From Clostridiales bacterium (GTDB lineage: Bacteria; Bacillota; Clostridia; Lachnospirales; Lachnospiraceae): a stretch of 6,590 nt of DNA. Where the stretch lies: assembly GCA_021203115.1 (NCBI GenBank), contig JAJQBV010000224.1:1-6590 (forward strand), given 5' to 3'. A program made the position numbers and the translations under genes. The notes under the pieces are model-generated. The model searched no databases. It was not told the DNA's origin and worked only from the letters and a program-made list of their open reading frames with translations. Position 1 is the first letter of the stretch. Each line of letters starts with the position of its first letter. This document shows positions 1 through 6,347 of the stretch, in pieces.

Positions 1-369
1 GATACCTTCCGCTGCCTTCGCTATCTGTCTGAACATCCGGACGGCGTGGAACCCAGCGTTATGGCAAAGGATCTTTTCATTCTGCGCCAGACAATTACAT
101 ATGTGATAGACAAGCTGGAAAAGCGGGAATTTGTGGAGCGGCTGCCTCATCCCAAAGACCGGCGTCGGATTTTAGTGAAGCTGTGTCCAAAGGGCGAGAA
201 GCTTGCAGACCGTGCCAACGCGATATCTATGGAATATCACAGCAGGATCACGGAACATTTTACTGAACAGCAGTTAATCGAATACATCACACTTCGAAAC
301 CAGATGACTCAGATCCGCGATCAGGTGCTGGAGGAAATGCTTCAGGAGCGGGAAGAACAGAGCAACTGA
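1..369 (+). CDS. MarR-family transcriptional regulator, C-terminal part (5' end outside window)
   Basis: The frame is open from base 1 and ends at TGA 367-369, giving 122 visible residues; a full MarR protein is usually 140-160, so only the N-terminal dimerisation helix and the start of the winged helix are missing. A GTG at 46 is in frame but is not the likely start, because homologous sequence (DTFRCLRYLSEHPDG) continues upstream of it. The visible part holds the DNA-recognition helix region (LFILRQTITYVIDKLEKR), then the wing with the hallmark D-R-R (PHPKDRRRILVKL), then the long C-terminal dimerisation helices (about residues 70-120). Family knowledge: MarR dimers bind palindromic operators near their own and adjacent genes, often released by small phenolic or oxidative ligands. 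The PepSY gene follows in the same orientation after 117 bp with no clear terminator, so it may be a target or be co-transcribed. Ligand unknown. Confidence 0.88.
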   Translation, partial: DTFRCLRYLSEHPDGVEPSVMAKDLFILRQTITYVIDKLEKREFVERLPHPKDRRRILVKLCPKGEKLADRANAISMEYHSRITEHFTEQQLIEYITLRNQMTQIRDQVLEEMLQEREEQSN

Positions 370-380
370 AAATTTTTCAA

Positions 381-393
381 ATAATTATATTAT
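381..393. promoter_or_regulatory. AT-rich inverted repeat between MarR gene and PepSY gene (weak operator candidate)
   Basis: ATAAT-N3-ATTAT is a 5+3+5 inverted repeat in the short AT-rich spacer just after the MarR stop codon. A MarR dimer could bind such a site, but in DNA this AT-rich a short repeat arises easily by chance. A TTGACT at 412-417 could be a -35 for the PepSY gene, but I see no convincing -10 at the right distance, so no promoter is called here. Confidence 0.2.
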
Positions 394-470
394 CTAATGT
401 TCCTCTAATATTTGACTGTTATATTGTACTCACAAAATCAAAACCGAGACTTGCTTTGCAGTCATAATCA

Positions 471-478
471 AAAGGAGG
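471..478 (+). promoter_or_regulatory. Ribosome binding site fixing the PepSY protein start
   Basis: AAAGGAGG ends 8 nt before ATG 487, a near-ideal Shine-Dalgarno. It argues against the longer in-frame TTG start at 412, which has no such site and would put 25 non-signal-like residues before the signal peptide. Confidence 0.85.
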
Positions 479-486
479 AACAAAAT

Positions 487-1299
487 ATGAAGAAAGTCAT
501 CAGTACCTGTTTCGGAACAACAAAAAAAGCCATTGTGTCTACGGTCTGCATTGCCGCAGCGGTCGCCGTCATCGGAGGAGCGGCCTATGCAGCCACTTCC
601 CCGACAGGCGGTGTCGCGAACACCTCGGTAATCGGTGAAAGCCTGGCACAGAACTACGCATTCGCAGATGCCGGTGTGGATCCTGCTTCTGCGACAAACA
701 TCCTGACAGAATACGATTATGAGGATGGCCAGTTCATCTATGACGTGGAATTCACCGCTGACGATACCGAGTATGAATACTGGATCCGGGCTACAGACGG
801 AGCCGTGATTCGCAAATCCGCGGACATCATCAACCCTGTATCCGCAGATGCCGGCACAACGGCGGATGAAGCAGCCACCACTGATACCGGAAATGCCGCA
901 GATGCTGTCAGCGCAGAAAGTACAACCGACGCGAATGTTGCGGTCGACACGGGCAGCACAGGAACTGCGGCCAGCACGGGCAGCACATCCGGTTCTGTCA
1001 GCTCAGGCAGCGGCACAGGAAGTACCGCCGCATCTACTGCCACATCAGAAATCTCTCTGGATCGTGCAAAGGAGATTGCTCTCGCTGACGCGGGCGTTTC
1101 CGCATCGGATGTGACCTATACAAAGACAAAGAGAGATACGGATGACGGGGTTGCCGTGTATGACATCGAATTCTACACCGCTTCTACGGAATATGACTAC
1201 GAAATCCGTGTATCCGACGGCGCCATTACAGACCGGAGTCAGGAAGCTTTCCAAACATCCGGCAGTCAGGCGAGTGCCGCTGCAAGTTCTTCTTCATAA
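487..1299 (+). CDS. Exported PepSY-domain protein (two PepSY repeats joined by a low-complexity linker)
   Basis: A 270-residue protein. Residues 1-35 are a Sec signal peptide: basic start (MKKVIS...KK), hydrophobic core about 15-33, and a signal peptidase I-like A-Y-A/A site at 35/36; no lipobox is evident, and uncleaved anchoring is possible. Two PepSY units follow, about 49-109 and 189-247, each with the helix ending in (A)DAG(V), then a strand with Y-D-(V/I)-E-F, then TEYEYWIRATDGAV or TEYDYEIRVSDGAI. They are joined by an acidic then Ser/Thr/Gly/Ala-rich linker (about 110-187) typical of extracellular spacers. Family knowledge: PepSY domains occur in propeptides of secreted proteases and in cell-surface proteins, where inhibition of peptidases has been proposed. 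No peptidase is visible nearby, so the job here is inferred only as extracytoplasmic binding or inhibition. It ends at TAA 1297-1299, but the same frame continues into a third PepSY domain. Confidence 0.87.
   Translation: MKKVISTCFGTTKKAIVSTVCIAAAVAVIGGAAYAATSPTGGVANTSVIGESLAQNYAFADAGVDPASATNILTEYDYEDGQFIYDVEFTADDTEYEYWIRATDGAVIRKSADIINPVSADAGTTADEAATTDTGNAADAVSAESTTDANVAVDTGSTGTAASTGSTSGSVSSGSGTGSTAASTATSEISLDRAKEIALADAGVSASDVTYTKTKRDTDDGVAVYDIEFYTASTEYDYEIRVSDGAITDRSQEAFQTSGSQASAAASSSS
948..987 (+). repeat. Short in-phase direct repeat in the linker of the PepSY protein
   Basis: CACGGGCAGCACA occurs at 948-960 and 975-987, 27 nt (nine codons) apart, so it is in phase and encodes the T-G-S-T units of the Ser/Thr/Gly-rich linker. 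Such repeats allow slippage or recombination to change linker length without breaking the frame. Confidence 0.55.
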
Positions 1300-1521
1300 A
1301 CATTCGGATACTTTATCAGTTTTGATGAGTCCATGACGATTGCCTTGAATAAGGCCGGCCTTTCCGCATCGGATGTAACCTTCCAGAAAGCGATGCTGGA
1401 GCGGGACGATGGCATCATGGTATATGATATAGAATTCTATAACGGATATACCGAGTATGAGTGTACGATAAATGCCTCAACCGGCACAATCATCGAGTAC
1501 GATATGGATATGAACGACTGA
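1300..1521 (+). pseudogene. Third PepSY domain, in frame after the UAA of the upstream gene (split or decayed 3' end)
   Basis: Reading on in the same frame after TAA 1297-1299 gives 73 codons to TGA 1519-1521 with no further stop. The product is a full PepSY unit: ISFDESMTIALNKAGLSASD aligns to ISLDRAKEIALADAGVSASD of domain 2, followed by Y-D-I-E-F and TEYECTINASTGTII. At DNA level the 16-mer at 1097-1112 recurs at 1361-1376, exactly 88 codons downstream. The domain begins at about 1315, before the first ATG (1333), and that ATG has only a poor, too-close purine run (GATGAG, 1324-1329), so independent translation from 1333 would lose the first residues of the fold and the signal peptide. The simplest reading is a three-domain gene cut by one nonsense codon. 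Alternatives are UAA readthrough, a sequencing error, or a 62-residue cytoplasmic protein from 1333. The good conservation suggests the break is recent or not fatal. Confidence 0.6.
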
Positions 1522-1549
1522 GCAAATCACGCCGAATAAATACCATCTG

Positions 1550-1593
1550 AAAAAGCGTCCGAGGGCTGCCATTATGGCAGCCCCCGGCTGTTT
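1550..1593. terminator. Bidirectional intrinsic terminator between converging transcripts
   Basis: GGGCTGCC (1563-1570), loop ATTAT, GGCAGCCC (1576-1583) forms a perfect 8-bp stem, extended by CCG 1559-1561 with CGG 1585-1587 across one A-C mismatch. On the - strand the hairpin is followed by a T-run (A-run 1550-1554 on the given strand), a standard intrinsic terminator for the MmgE/PrpD operon. On the + strand only a short TGTTT follows, so it should stop the PepSY transcript less efficiently. Confidence 0.8.
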
Positions 1594-1620
1594 AGAGGGA
1601 TTGAAAAATTTGATAAGCAC

Positions 1621-3030
1621 CTATTTCTGCAAAACAAGAAGCTGCGTATATTCGCGCATATCAGCGACGGTTTCGATTCTGTCCGCCAGCTCAATAATCT
1701 TTTTCCCTGTGCTCTCCGGCAGCTTGCCGTATGCACGGAACTGATCCCAGAATTTCTTGATCAGGAATTCTCTGGAAGGATAATCGTGCATGGAATTTCC
1801 ATAATCCTCGATATCCTCGAACACTTTTCCATCCTCCATCTCCACCACGACCTTCATCATGCTCTTTCTCGGCTCGCATTCAAAGGTATCCATGGTCGAA
1901 TTCTCTGTAAGCTCTACCAGTTTTTCATTGGCCAGAATTGCCGGCGTCTGAACCAGATCCACACGCACCTCTCCATTTAACAGTGCACAGCAGGCTGCAA
2001 ACTGGAAAGAGAATAAAGCGTTCGTATGGTTCCGCAACTGGAAAGGATTGGAGTAATAGTTGTAACGCATACTTGTACTACGATATACATGTACTTTTTT
2101 GATCCGCTCCGCATCAAATTCTCCGTATGCTTCGCTGATCTTATCATGCAGAACCGCGCCGCAGGTCGCGGCTGCCGTCGTGGGAATTCCTCCCGGTCCG
2201 CGCTTAAAGCTTTCCTCCGTGAAATAAACCTTACCCAAATCACGAAATGCCTTTTCGTACAGCGCCGGAAGCGGACTGCCGTCTGTGATCTGCTTCGTCA
2301 CCAGTCCCCAATGTCCAAAATAGGGATCCTTCAGGCCGCGCCAGCCGCCCTTTGCCATTTCTGCGGCCATAATTCCCATCTGCGCACCGGCTCCGTTGTG
2401 GTATTTAAATTCCTGACTATAGTCATAATAGGATTCACCCGGATCGGTAGCATTTGTAGCCGCATAGCTGAGCGCTGTTTTCGCCTGCTGTGCATCGAGC
2501 CCATAATATCGGGACGCCAATGCCGCCGCCGCGCTGGAAACTAATAGCATGTCGGTTGGCCAGCGAACCGGCAGAGTATACAGAATGCGGGCAATCGTGT
2601 CTTCTGAAGCAATATTATTGGTGATAAAATCTTTGCCGGAGGTTCCCTGCATATCCGCCAGCGTCAGTCCCATTGGAATCAGGGTCTCTCCGCAGTGGGA
2701 GGCAATGCGATCCTCAAACACATGGAAAAACATATTCCCAAAGTCATTGGCGCGGGCGGTGATGCTGTTGATCATAACAGCATTGGGCAACGGAAGCCGT
2801 TCGCTCCGGGCAAACAGCGGTGCCTCCTCCTTTCCGCCCCAGTCGAGGAGCCGTTCAACCAGAAACTGATCTTCCGGAACGATCGCGCCTCCGAAAATGC
2901 AGCCGGTGATATCCAACAGCCGGTCTTTAAAGATTCGGATATTTTCTTCGCTCAGATCTGTATAGTCTGTCTCTACCAGATTTTTGCAAAGCAGATTGAT
3001 GCCGTTTGGGGTATTAATCTCAGGATTCAT
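1621..3030 (-). CDS. MmgE/PrpD-family protein (2-methylcitrate dehydratase / cis-aconitate decarboxylase / epimerase superfamily)
   Basis: A 469-residue, soluble, presumably cytoplasmic enzyme of usual family length. Family marks in order: NSITARANDF (88-97, the position of the conserved N-G-x(n)-H-x-x-D-(F/Y)-D segment), SHCGETLIPMGLTLAD (111-126, equivalent of the H-P-x-x-x-x-x-P-A-A-L-A-x-A-E motif), FKYHNGAGAQMGIMAAEMAK (208-227, the conserved K-x-x-H-x-G-x-A-x-x-G helix), FKRGPGGIPTTAAAT (275-289, the conserved Lys region before the C-terminal domain), and FSFQFAACCALLNGE (the C-terminal family helix). H112, K209 and K276 are by position the likely counterparts of active-site residues known from cis-aconitate decarboxylase; this is alignment by eye. 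The family dehydrates 2-methylcitrate, decarboxylates cis-aconitate or epimerises iminodisuccinate; which applies here is not decided. Start: AAAGGAG on the - strand (3040-3046) ends 9 nt before the ATG. It lies 19 bp after the transporter gene, so the two form an operon. Confidence 0.9.
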   Translation of the reverse strand: MNPEINTPNGINLLCKNLVETDYTDLSEENIRIFKDRLLDITGCIFGGAIVPEDQFLVERLLDWGGKEEAPLFARSERLPLPNAVMINSITARANDFGNMFFHVFEDRIASHCGETLIPMGLTLADMQGTSGKDFITNNIASEDTIARILYTLPVRWPTDMLLVSSAAAALASRYYGLDAQQAKTALSYAATNATDPGESYYDYSQEFKYHNGAGAQMGIMAAEMAKGGWRGLKDPYFGHWGLVTKQITDGSPLPALYEKAFRDLGKVYFTEESFKRGPGGIPTTAAATCGAVLHDKISEAYGEFDAERIKKVHVYRSTSMRYNYYSNPFQLRNHTNALFSFQFAACCALLNGEVRVDLVQTPAILANEKLVELTENSTMDTFECEPRKSMMKVVVEMEDGKVFEDIEDYGNSMHDYPSREFLIKKFWDQFRAYGKLPESTGKKIIELADRIETVADMREYTQLLVLQK

Positions 3031-3049
3031 CTATAACCTCTCCTTTCCG

Positions 3050-4543
3050 CTATAAAATATATCCGCATATGCCGAACACTACTGTCGCTGCAATAATATA
3101 GGTGGCCACGACAAACCAGCCCTTTGTAAATATAAATTTGTTGTCGACCTCGTCCCGGCTTAGCAGCAATGCCGCGTAAACCATGGCGCCGTAAGTCATA
3201 AACGCACACTGTCCGGAGAAGACGATGGCAGCGCCGAGCACCGAGGGATTGATTCCAATAGTGGTAACCATCGCGCAGGCAAACGGTACGGCAATCGAGT
3301 TCATCGTGAAGCTGACCGGCATTCCGTTCATGAAATTCGTTGTAATCGTTGCAATCGCCACAACCAGGAGAACCAGCACGATCCATGAAACATTGCCAAG
3401 CAGCGGAGACAGGAGTCCCATGATCCACTCCTTAATGCCAAGCGTATCGGATGAAATGGCATTCCCGCAGAAGGAGAAGCAGCCGATCAGAGCCACAACG
3501 CCCCACAAGGTGCTGTCTTTCAGAACCGCCGGTCCGTTGATGAAAAATTCTCCGTCCACTTTGACCAGACAAAGAACTGCAAAGATAGCGATCCAAATCC
3601 ATGTGGCGGTCATTCCGTTGTAAGTGGCATAACCGGCCCATGTCTCCGGTATCAGAAGAAGCGAAATGATATACAAAACACCGGTCAGAAGTGCGCAGAG
3701 CAGAATGATCTGACGTTTGTTCAGCTTCAGGTCATCTTCTGTCATACCTTCCATAGTAGATATGTCAAATTTTGTCAGCTTGGAAATGTCGGTCTTCCAG
3801 AAAACGCGAATCAGCACTAAAAACAGGATCATAAAGACAATCCAGCACAATAATGTCGAAATCAGATAGGCGCCGTTGTCAAAGCTGAGTCCAAAGCCCT
3901 CGAGGGTTGCGGAGATAATGGCAATCGAGGATAAATGAACACCCTTAAAGGGGAGAATGTAAGCGCCCATGGCTGCCAGATATGTCCCCAAAAGCATCTG
4001 CTTTTTAAATTCCTGATCATTCTTATTTTTTGAATCAAAACCCGCTGCCTCAAATATACCGTCCAGAATAGGGAACATAATCAGAATTGTCGCTGTGGCA
4101 GTGCTCAGCAGCATACCAACGACCGCCGTGGCGCAGAAGAACATGTAAATGAATGCCCACGGATGTCCCTTACAGATTTTCATATTTAACATCTTTTTGG
4201 CGATAACAACCGGCGCGCCGGAAGCCTTCAGCGCCCCGCAGATTGCCATGATCCAGATAAACTGCTGCACCGTCGAGCTGCCAAACCACCCAGTCAGCGC
4301 ATCCGACGCTGTCATGTAGCCGTGGAATACCATGGCGACAATCGCAATCACCGCGGGCCAGAAGGTCTGGTTTGTAAAAATCGTCATAATCAGTGCACCC
4401 ACAAATACACCTAACATACACACGCCCATCTGAGTCAATGATGACCATGCAGGGACAACTTTTCCGAATATGAACATCATGAACAGGACAATGACTGTCC
4501 ACATCGGGTACAGGTCAACTTTCTTTTTGTTAGCGATAGCCAT
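3050..4543 (-). CDS. DASS/SLC13-like (ion transporter superfamily) carboxylate permease
   Basis: A 497-residue, strongly hydrophobic integral membrane protein with roughly 11-13 helices in two similar halves, split by a charged loop at about 246-278 (KTDISKLTKFDISTMEGMTE). Each half has a polar helix-break hairpin where DASS carriers hold their S-N-T substrate/sodium signature: LLSTATATILIMFP (145-158) and TTNFMNGMPVSF (401-412). The first keeps T-A-T-A but the S-N is L-S; the second keeps an Asn as T-N-F. This places it in the broad ion transporter superfamily (DASS/SLC13, CitM, ArsB-like), not in a textbook DASS subgroup. Family substrates are di- and tricarboxylates, sulfate or citrate, usually with Na+; the neighbouring PrpD-type enzyme favours a carboxylate. 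Start: AAAGGAG (4553-4559) lies 9 nt before ATG 4543. It is first gene of the - strand operon, transcribed from the promoter at 4625-4653. Confidence 0.85.
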   Translation of the reverse strand: MAIANKKKVDLYPMWTVIVLFMMFIFGKVVPAWSSLTQMGVCMLGVFVGALIMTIFTNQTFWPAVIAIVAMVFHGYMTASDALTGWFGSSTVQQFIWIMAICGALKASGAPVVIAKKMLNMKICKGHPWAFIYMFFCATAVVGMLLSTATATILIMFPILDGIFEAAGFDSKNKNDQEFKKQMLLGTYLAAMGAYILPFKGVHLSSIAIISATLEGFGLSFDNGAYLISTLLCWIVFMILFLVLIRVFWKTDISKLTKFDISTMEGMTEDDLKLNKRQIILLCALLTGVLYIISLLLIPETWAGYATYNGMTATWIWIAIFAVLCLVKVDGEFFINGPAVLKDSTLWGVVALIGCFSFCGNAISSDTLGIKEWIMGLLSPLLGNVSWIVLVLLVVAIATITTNFMNGMPVSFTMNSIAVPFACAMVTTIGINPSVLGAAIVFSGQCAFMTYGAMVYAALLLSRDEVDNKFIFTKGWFVVATYIIAATVVFGICGYIL

Positions 4544-4624
4544 AAATCAAAACTCCTTTCTCCATTTGTAATAATAAGGTTACTTTGCTTGTTACAGGAA
4601 ACACAGCTCTGCTTTTGTCCCTTC

Positions 4625-4653
4625 ACTATATCATACAAATTTGAATTATTCAA
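4625..4653 (-). promoter_or_regulatory. Sigma-A-type promoter for the transporter-MmgE/PrpD operon
   Basis: On the - strand, TTGAAT (4653-4648) is followed by exactly 17 nt and TATAGT (4630-4625), preceded by TGA to give an extended -10 (TGATATAGT). Initiation is expected near 4618, about 75 nt before the transporter ATG. Confidence 0.7.
4641..4653. promoter_or_regulatory. Perfect 13-bp palindrome over the -35 box (operator candidate)
   Basis: TTGAAT-T-ATTCAA is a perfect inverted repeat around 4647, and its right arm is the -35 hexamer of the - strand promoter. A further ATTCAA lies at 4662-4667, 14 bp on. The placement would let a bound dimer block RNA polymerase. No cognate regulator is encoded nearby. 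Confidence 0.45.
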
Positions 4654-4703
4654 TTTACGATATTCAACAAATCTACACATTTCTTTTTGTCTAAAATGCC
4701 GTA

Positions 4704-4731
4704 TTGCATCTTTTCCGTATTCCTGTATAAT
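4704..4731 (+). promoter_or_regulatory. Sigma-A-type promoter for the FAD-oxidoreductase operon
   Basis: A perfect TATAAT at 4726-4731 follows TTGCAT (4704-4709) with a 16-nt spacer. The -10 is ideal and the -35 matches only the TTG, so activator help is possible. Initiation is expected near 4738, leaving a leader of about 120 nt. Confidence 0.65.
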
Positions 4732-4813
4732 GAAAAGTAATACAAATTCTGATTATCATGTATTGGCAAGTTAATTCCTTCTTTGTATTATGCAGCAAAC
4801 AGGAACACCTCTG

Positions 4814-4830
4814 CAAACCGTAACCGTTTG
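4814..4830. promoter_or_regulatory. Imperfect palindrome / tandem ACCGT repeat in the flavoprotein leader
   Basis: CAAAC-N7-GTTTG (4814-4818 and 4826-4830) is an inverted repeat that also contains a tandem ACCGTA-ACCGTT (4817-4828). It lies about 80 nt downstream of the predicted start of transcription and just before the ribosome binding site. It could be a downstream operator or a small RNA hairpin; evidence is only the symmetry. Confidence 0.3.
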
Positions 4831-4844
4831 TTGTATTCTATTTA

Positions 4845-4853
4845 AGGAAGGAG
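4845..4853 (+). promoter_or_regulatory. Ribosome binding site deciding the flavoprotein start
   Basis: AGGAAGGAG contains AAGGAG at 4848-4853, which is 9 nt before ATG 4863 but only 3 nt before ATG 4857. The downstream ATG is therefore preferred, although the AAGGA at 4844-4848 could serve ATG 4857 and would add two residues. Confidence 0.7.
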
Positions 4854-4862
4854 TTCATGCGT

Positions 4863-6347
4863 ATGAACAATGTATATCGCGAAGAAGCACGCACCCTGCC
4901 GATTTACGCTCAGTGTGACTTGCTGGTGGTGGGCAGCGGAGCGGCCGGACATTCCGCAGCCATTGCAGCGGCACGTGCCGGCTGTAAGGATATTATCTTA
5001 CTTGACCGATATGGATATTCCGGCGGAGATGTCACCGGCGGATATGTGATCATGGTTCCCGACCTCACATGGTTTGACAAGCAGTTTGTGCGGGGACTGC
5101 AGGAGGAATGGTTCACACGTCTCGAAAAAATTCCGGGCGCGGTCCGCGGTCCGCAGGGAAATCAGATCGGCAGCACCGATCCGCTCCTGATCGATTCATG
5201 GAAGGCCATTCACGATTGTGTCAGCCGATCCGAACCCCATCGTCTTGTCCGTGCCGTTTATTACGAACCGAACCAGCTCAAAATTGAGATGGACAAAATG
5301 CTGTTGGAGCACAGAGATTCCATTCGAGTCATGTATCACACCTTAGGCACCGCTCCTATTATGGAAGATAATCAGGTCAAGGGCGTCATCTTTGAGAGCA
5401 AGGAAGGGCGTCAGGTCATTCTGGCCAAGGTAGTGATCGACGCCACGGGAGACGGCGATCTGTTTTCCCAGACCGGAGCCCCCTATGCCAGCCTTGCCGA
5501 CGATCAGACACGATCCAGTACCACTGCGCTCGTATGGCGTATCGCAGGAATGAATTTTGACCTGTTTGACCAGTGGAAACGCACACATCCGGATGCTGCT
5601 GCGGAACTGCGTACTCAGCTTTCCAAGGTTGCCGGATTCCGGTCGCTGCCGCTACCCACAAACCAGAATGATATGTGTTGGGTCAATAACTGGCATCCGA
5701 ATAAAGACTGCACCAAAATCGCAGACCAGACTGTGACAGAAATGGAGACTCGCGATACCATGCGGGAGGTTCTGGCATATCTGAAGGAAGCGATCCCCAT
5801 GGCGTTCCGCGACGCGTATCTGTACGACATCGCGCCGCAGTTAGGCACCCGATGCAGCCGTCGGCTGAAGGGCGAATATGTCATGAACGCGAATGACTGG
5901 GCCTTTGCACATCATTTTGACGATGTCATCGCCTGGCACAGCACCATCTGCCAGATTAATGACTGCGGGCCGGTGGAAATTCCCTACCGCGCGATCCTGC
6001 CGCAAAAGATCGACGGCATGCTCTGCCCGGGCCGCCATATGTCCGCGGATGATGTTGCGATCGACTGGCTGAACCTGATCCCTCAGTGCGTGGGAACCGG
6101 ACAGGCTGCCGGAGTCGCCGCCGCCGTTGCATTATCTGACGGCACATCGCTGCACGGTGTGGACATTAAGAAAGTACAGGATATTCTGGTTGACCAGGAT
6201 GTCCCGCTTCCGCGCAATGAAAAATTCCACGCCAAGGATCCCGGCTATCAGGAGCTGGTAGAAGAAAAAGAATACGGTCTTTACACAGACCTTGCGAAAA
6301 AAGCAAGAGAAAAGGGCGACAGCCTGAAGGACTTCCGGCAATGGTAA
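4863..6347 (+). CDS. FAD-dependent oxidoreductase (FAD_oxidored, PF12831-like)
   Basis: A 494-residue soluble flavoprotein; the start at 4863 was chosen over 4857 by Shine-Dalgarno spacing. An N-terminal Rossmann dinucleotide fold shows LLVVGSGAAG (20-29, G-x-G-x-x-G), an acidic residue closing strand 2 (D48), and SGGDVTGG (53-60) in the flavin region. The second FAD contact is IDATGDGD (192-199). LGTRCSRRLKGEY (327-339) and GRHMSADDVA...GTGQAAGVAAA (390 to about 420) match the C-terminal marks of this family. The tail after the fold (about 440-494) is charged and helical. No Cys cluster, Tat signal, heme or FMN-attachment site is visible, so electrons must come from a partner. Family members oxidise or reduce varied small substrates; activity and direction are unknown. 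It is the divergent partner of the transporter-PrpD operon and overlaps the next small gene by 7 nt. A fumarate-reductase-type activity is possible but the motifs are not those of classic FrdA. Confidence 0.88.
   Translation: MNNVYREEARTLPIYAQCDLLVVGSGAAGHSAAIAAARAGCKDIILLDRYGYSGGDVTGGYVIMVPDLTWFDKQFVRGLQEEWFTRLEKIPGAVRGPQGNQIGSTDPLLIDSWKAIHDCVSRSEPHRLVRAVYYEPNQLKIEMDKMLLEHRDSIRVMYHTLGTAPIMEDNQVKGVIFESKEGRQVILAKVVIDATGDGDLFSQTGAPYASLADDQTRSSTTALVWRIAGMNFDLFDQWKRTHPDAAAELRTQLSKVAGFRSLPLPTNQNDMCWVNNWHPNKDCTKIADQTVTEMETRDTMREVLAYLKEAIPMAFRDAYLYDIAPQLGTRCSRRLKGEYVMNANDWAFAHHFDDVIAWHSTICQINDCGPVEIPYRAILPQKIDGMLCPGRHMSADDVAIDWLNLIPQCVGTGQAAGVAAAVALSDGTSLHGVDIKKVQDILVDQDVPLPRNEKFHAKDPGYQELVEEKEYGLYTDLAKKAREKGDSLKDFRQW

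Larger units (their letters stand above)
4544..4856. other. Divergent intergenic control region
   Basis: This 313-bp AT-rich stretch separates the transporter operon (-) from the flavoprotein operon (+). It holds one promoter per direction (described separately), a 13-bp palindrome, a tandem ACCGT repeat in the flavoprotein leader, and both ribosome binding sites. Predicted transcription starts are about 4618 (-) and 4738 (+), so leaders are about 75 and 120 nt and the transcripts do not overlap. I see no convincing gene, riboswitch fold or terminator in it. Confidence 0.7.

Noticed and set aside
412..486. In-frame N-terminal extension of the PepSY protein from TTG 412
   Set aside because: No ribosome binding site precedes it, it would bury the signal peptide, and AAAGGAGG sits inside it at the right distance from ATG 487.
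738..1043. 101-residue - strand frame over the PepSY linker
   Set aside because: It arises from the biased Ser/Thr/Ala codons of the linker read in antisense, with no start signal.
2026..2544. 172-residue + strand frame inside the MmgE/PrpD gene
   Set aside because: It is antisense to a clear enzyme gene with family motifs; its translation matches no recognisable domain.
4477..4680. 67-residue - strand frame with several Cys pairs
   Set aside because: It resembles a zinc-ribbon by chance but overlaps the transporter start, its ribosome binding site and its promoter; no ribosome binding site of its own was seen.
4589..4774. 61-residue + strand frame in the intergenic region
   Set aside because: It runs across both promoters, has no ribosome binding site and shows low-complexity AT-rich composition.
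4812..4825. Catabolite-repression (cre) site TGCAAACCGTAACC
   Set aside because: The central CG is shifted by one base from the TGNAANCGNTNNCA consensus, so the match fails.
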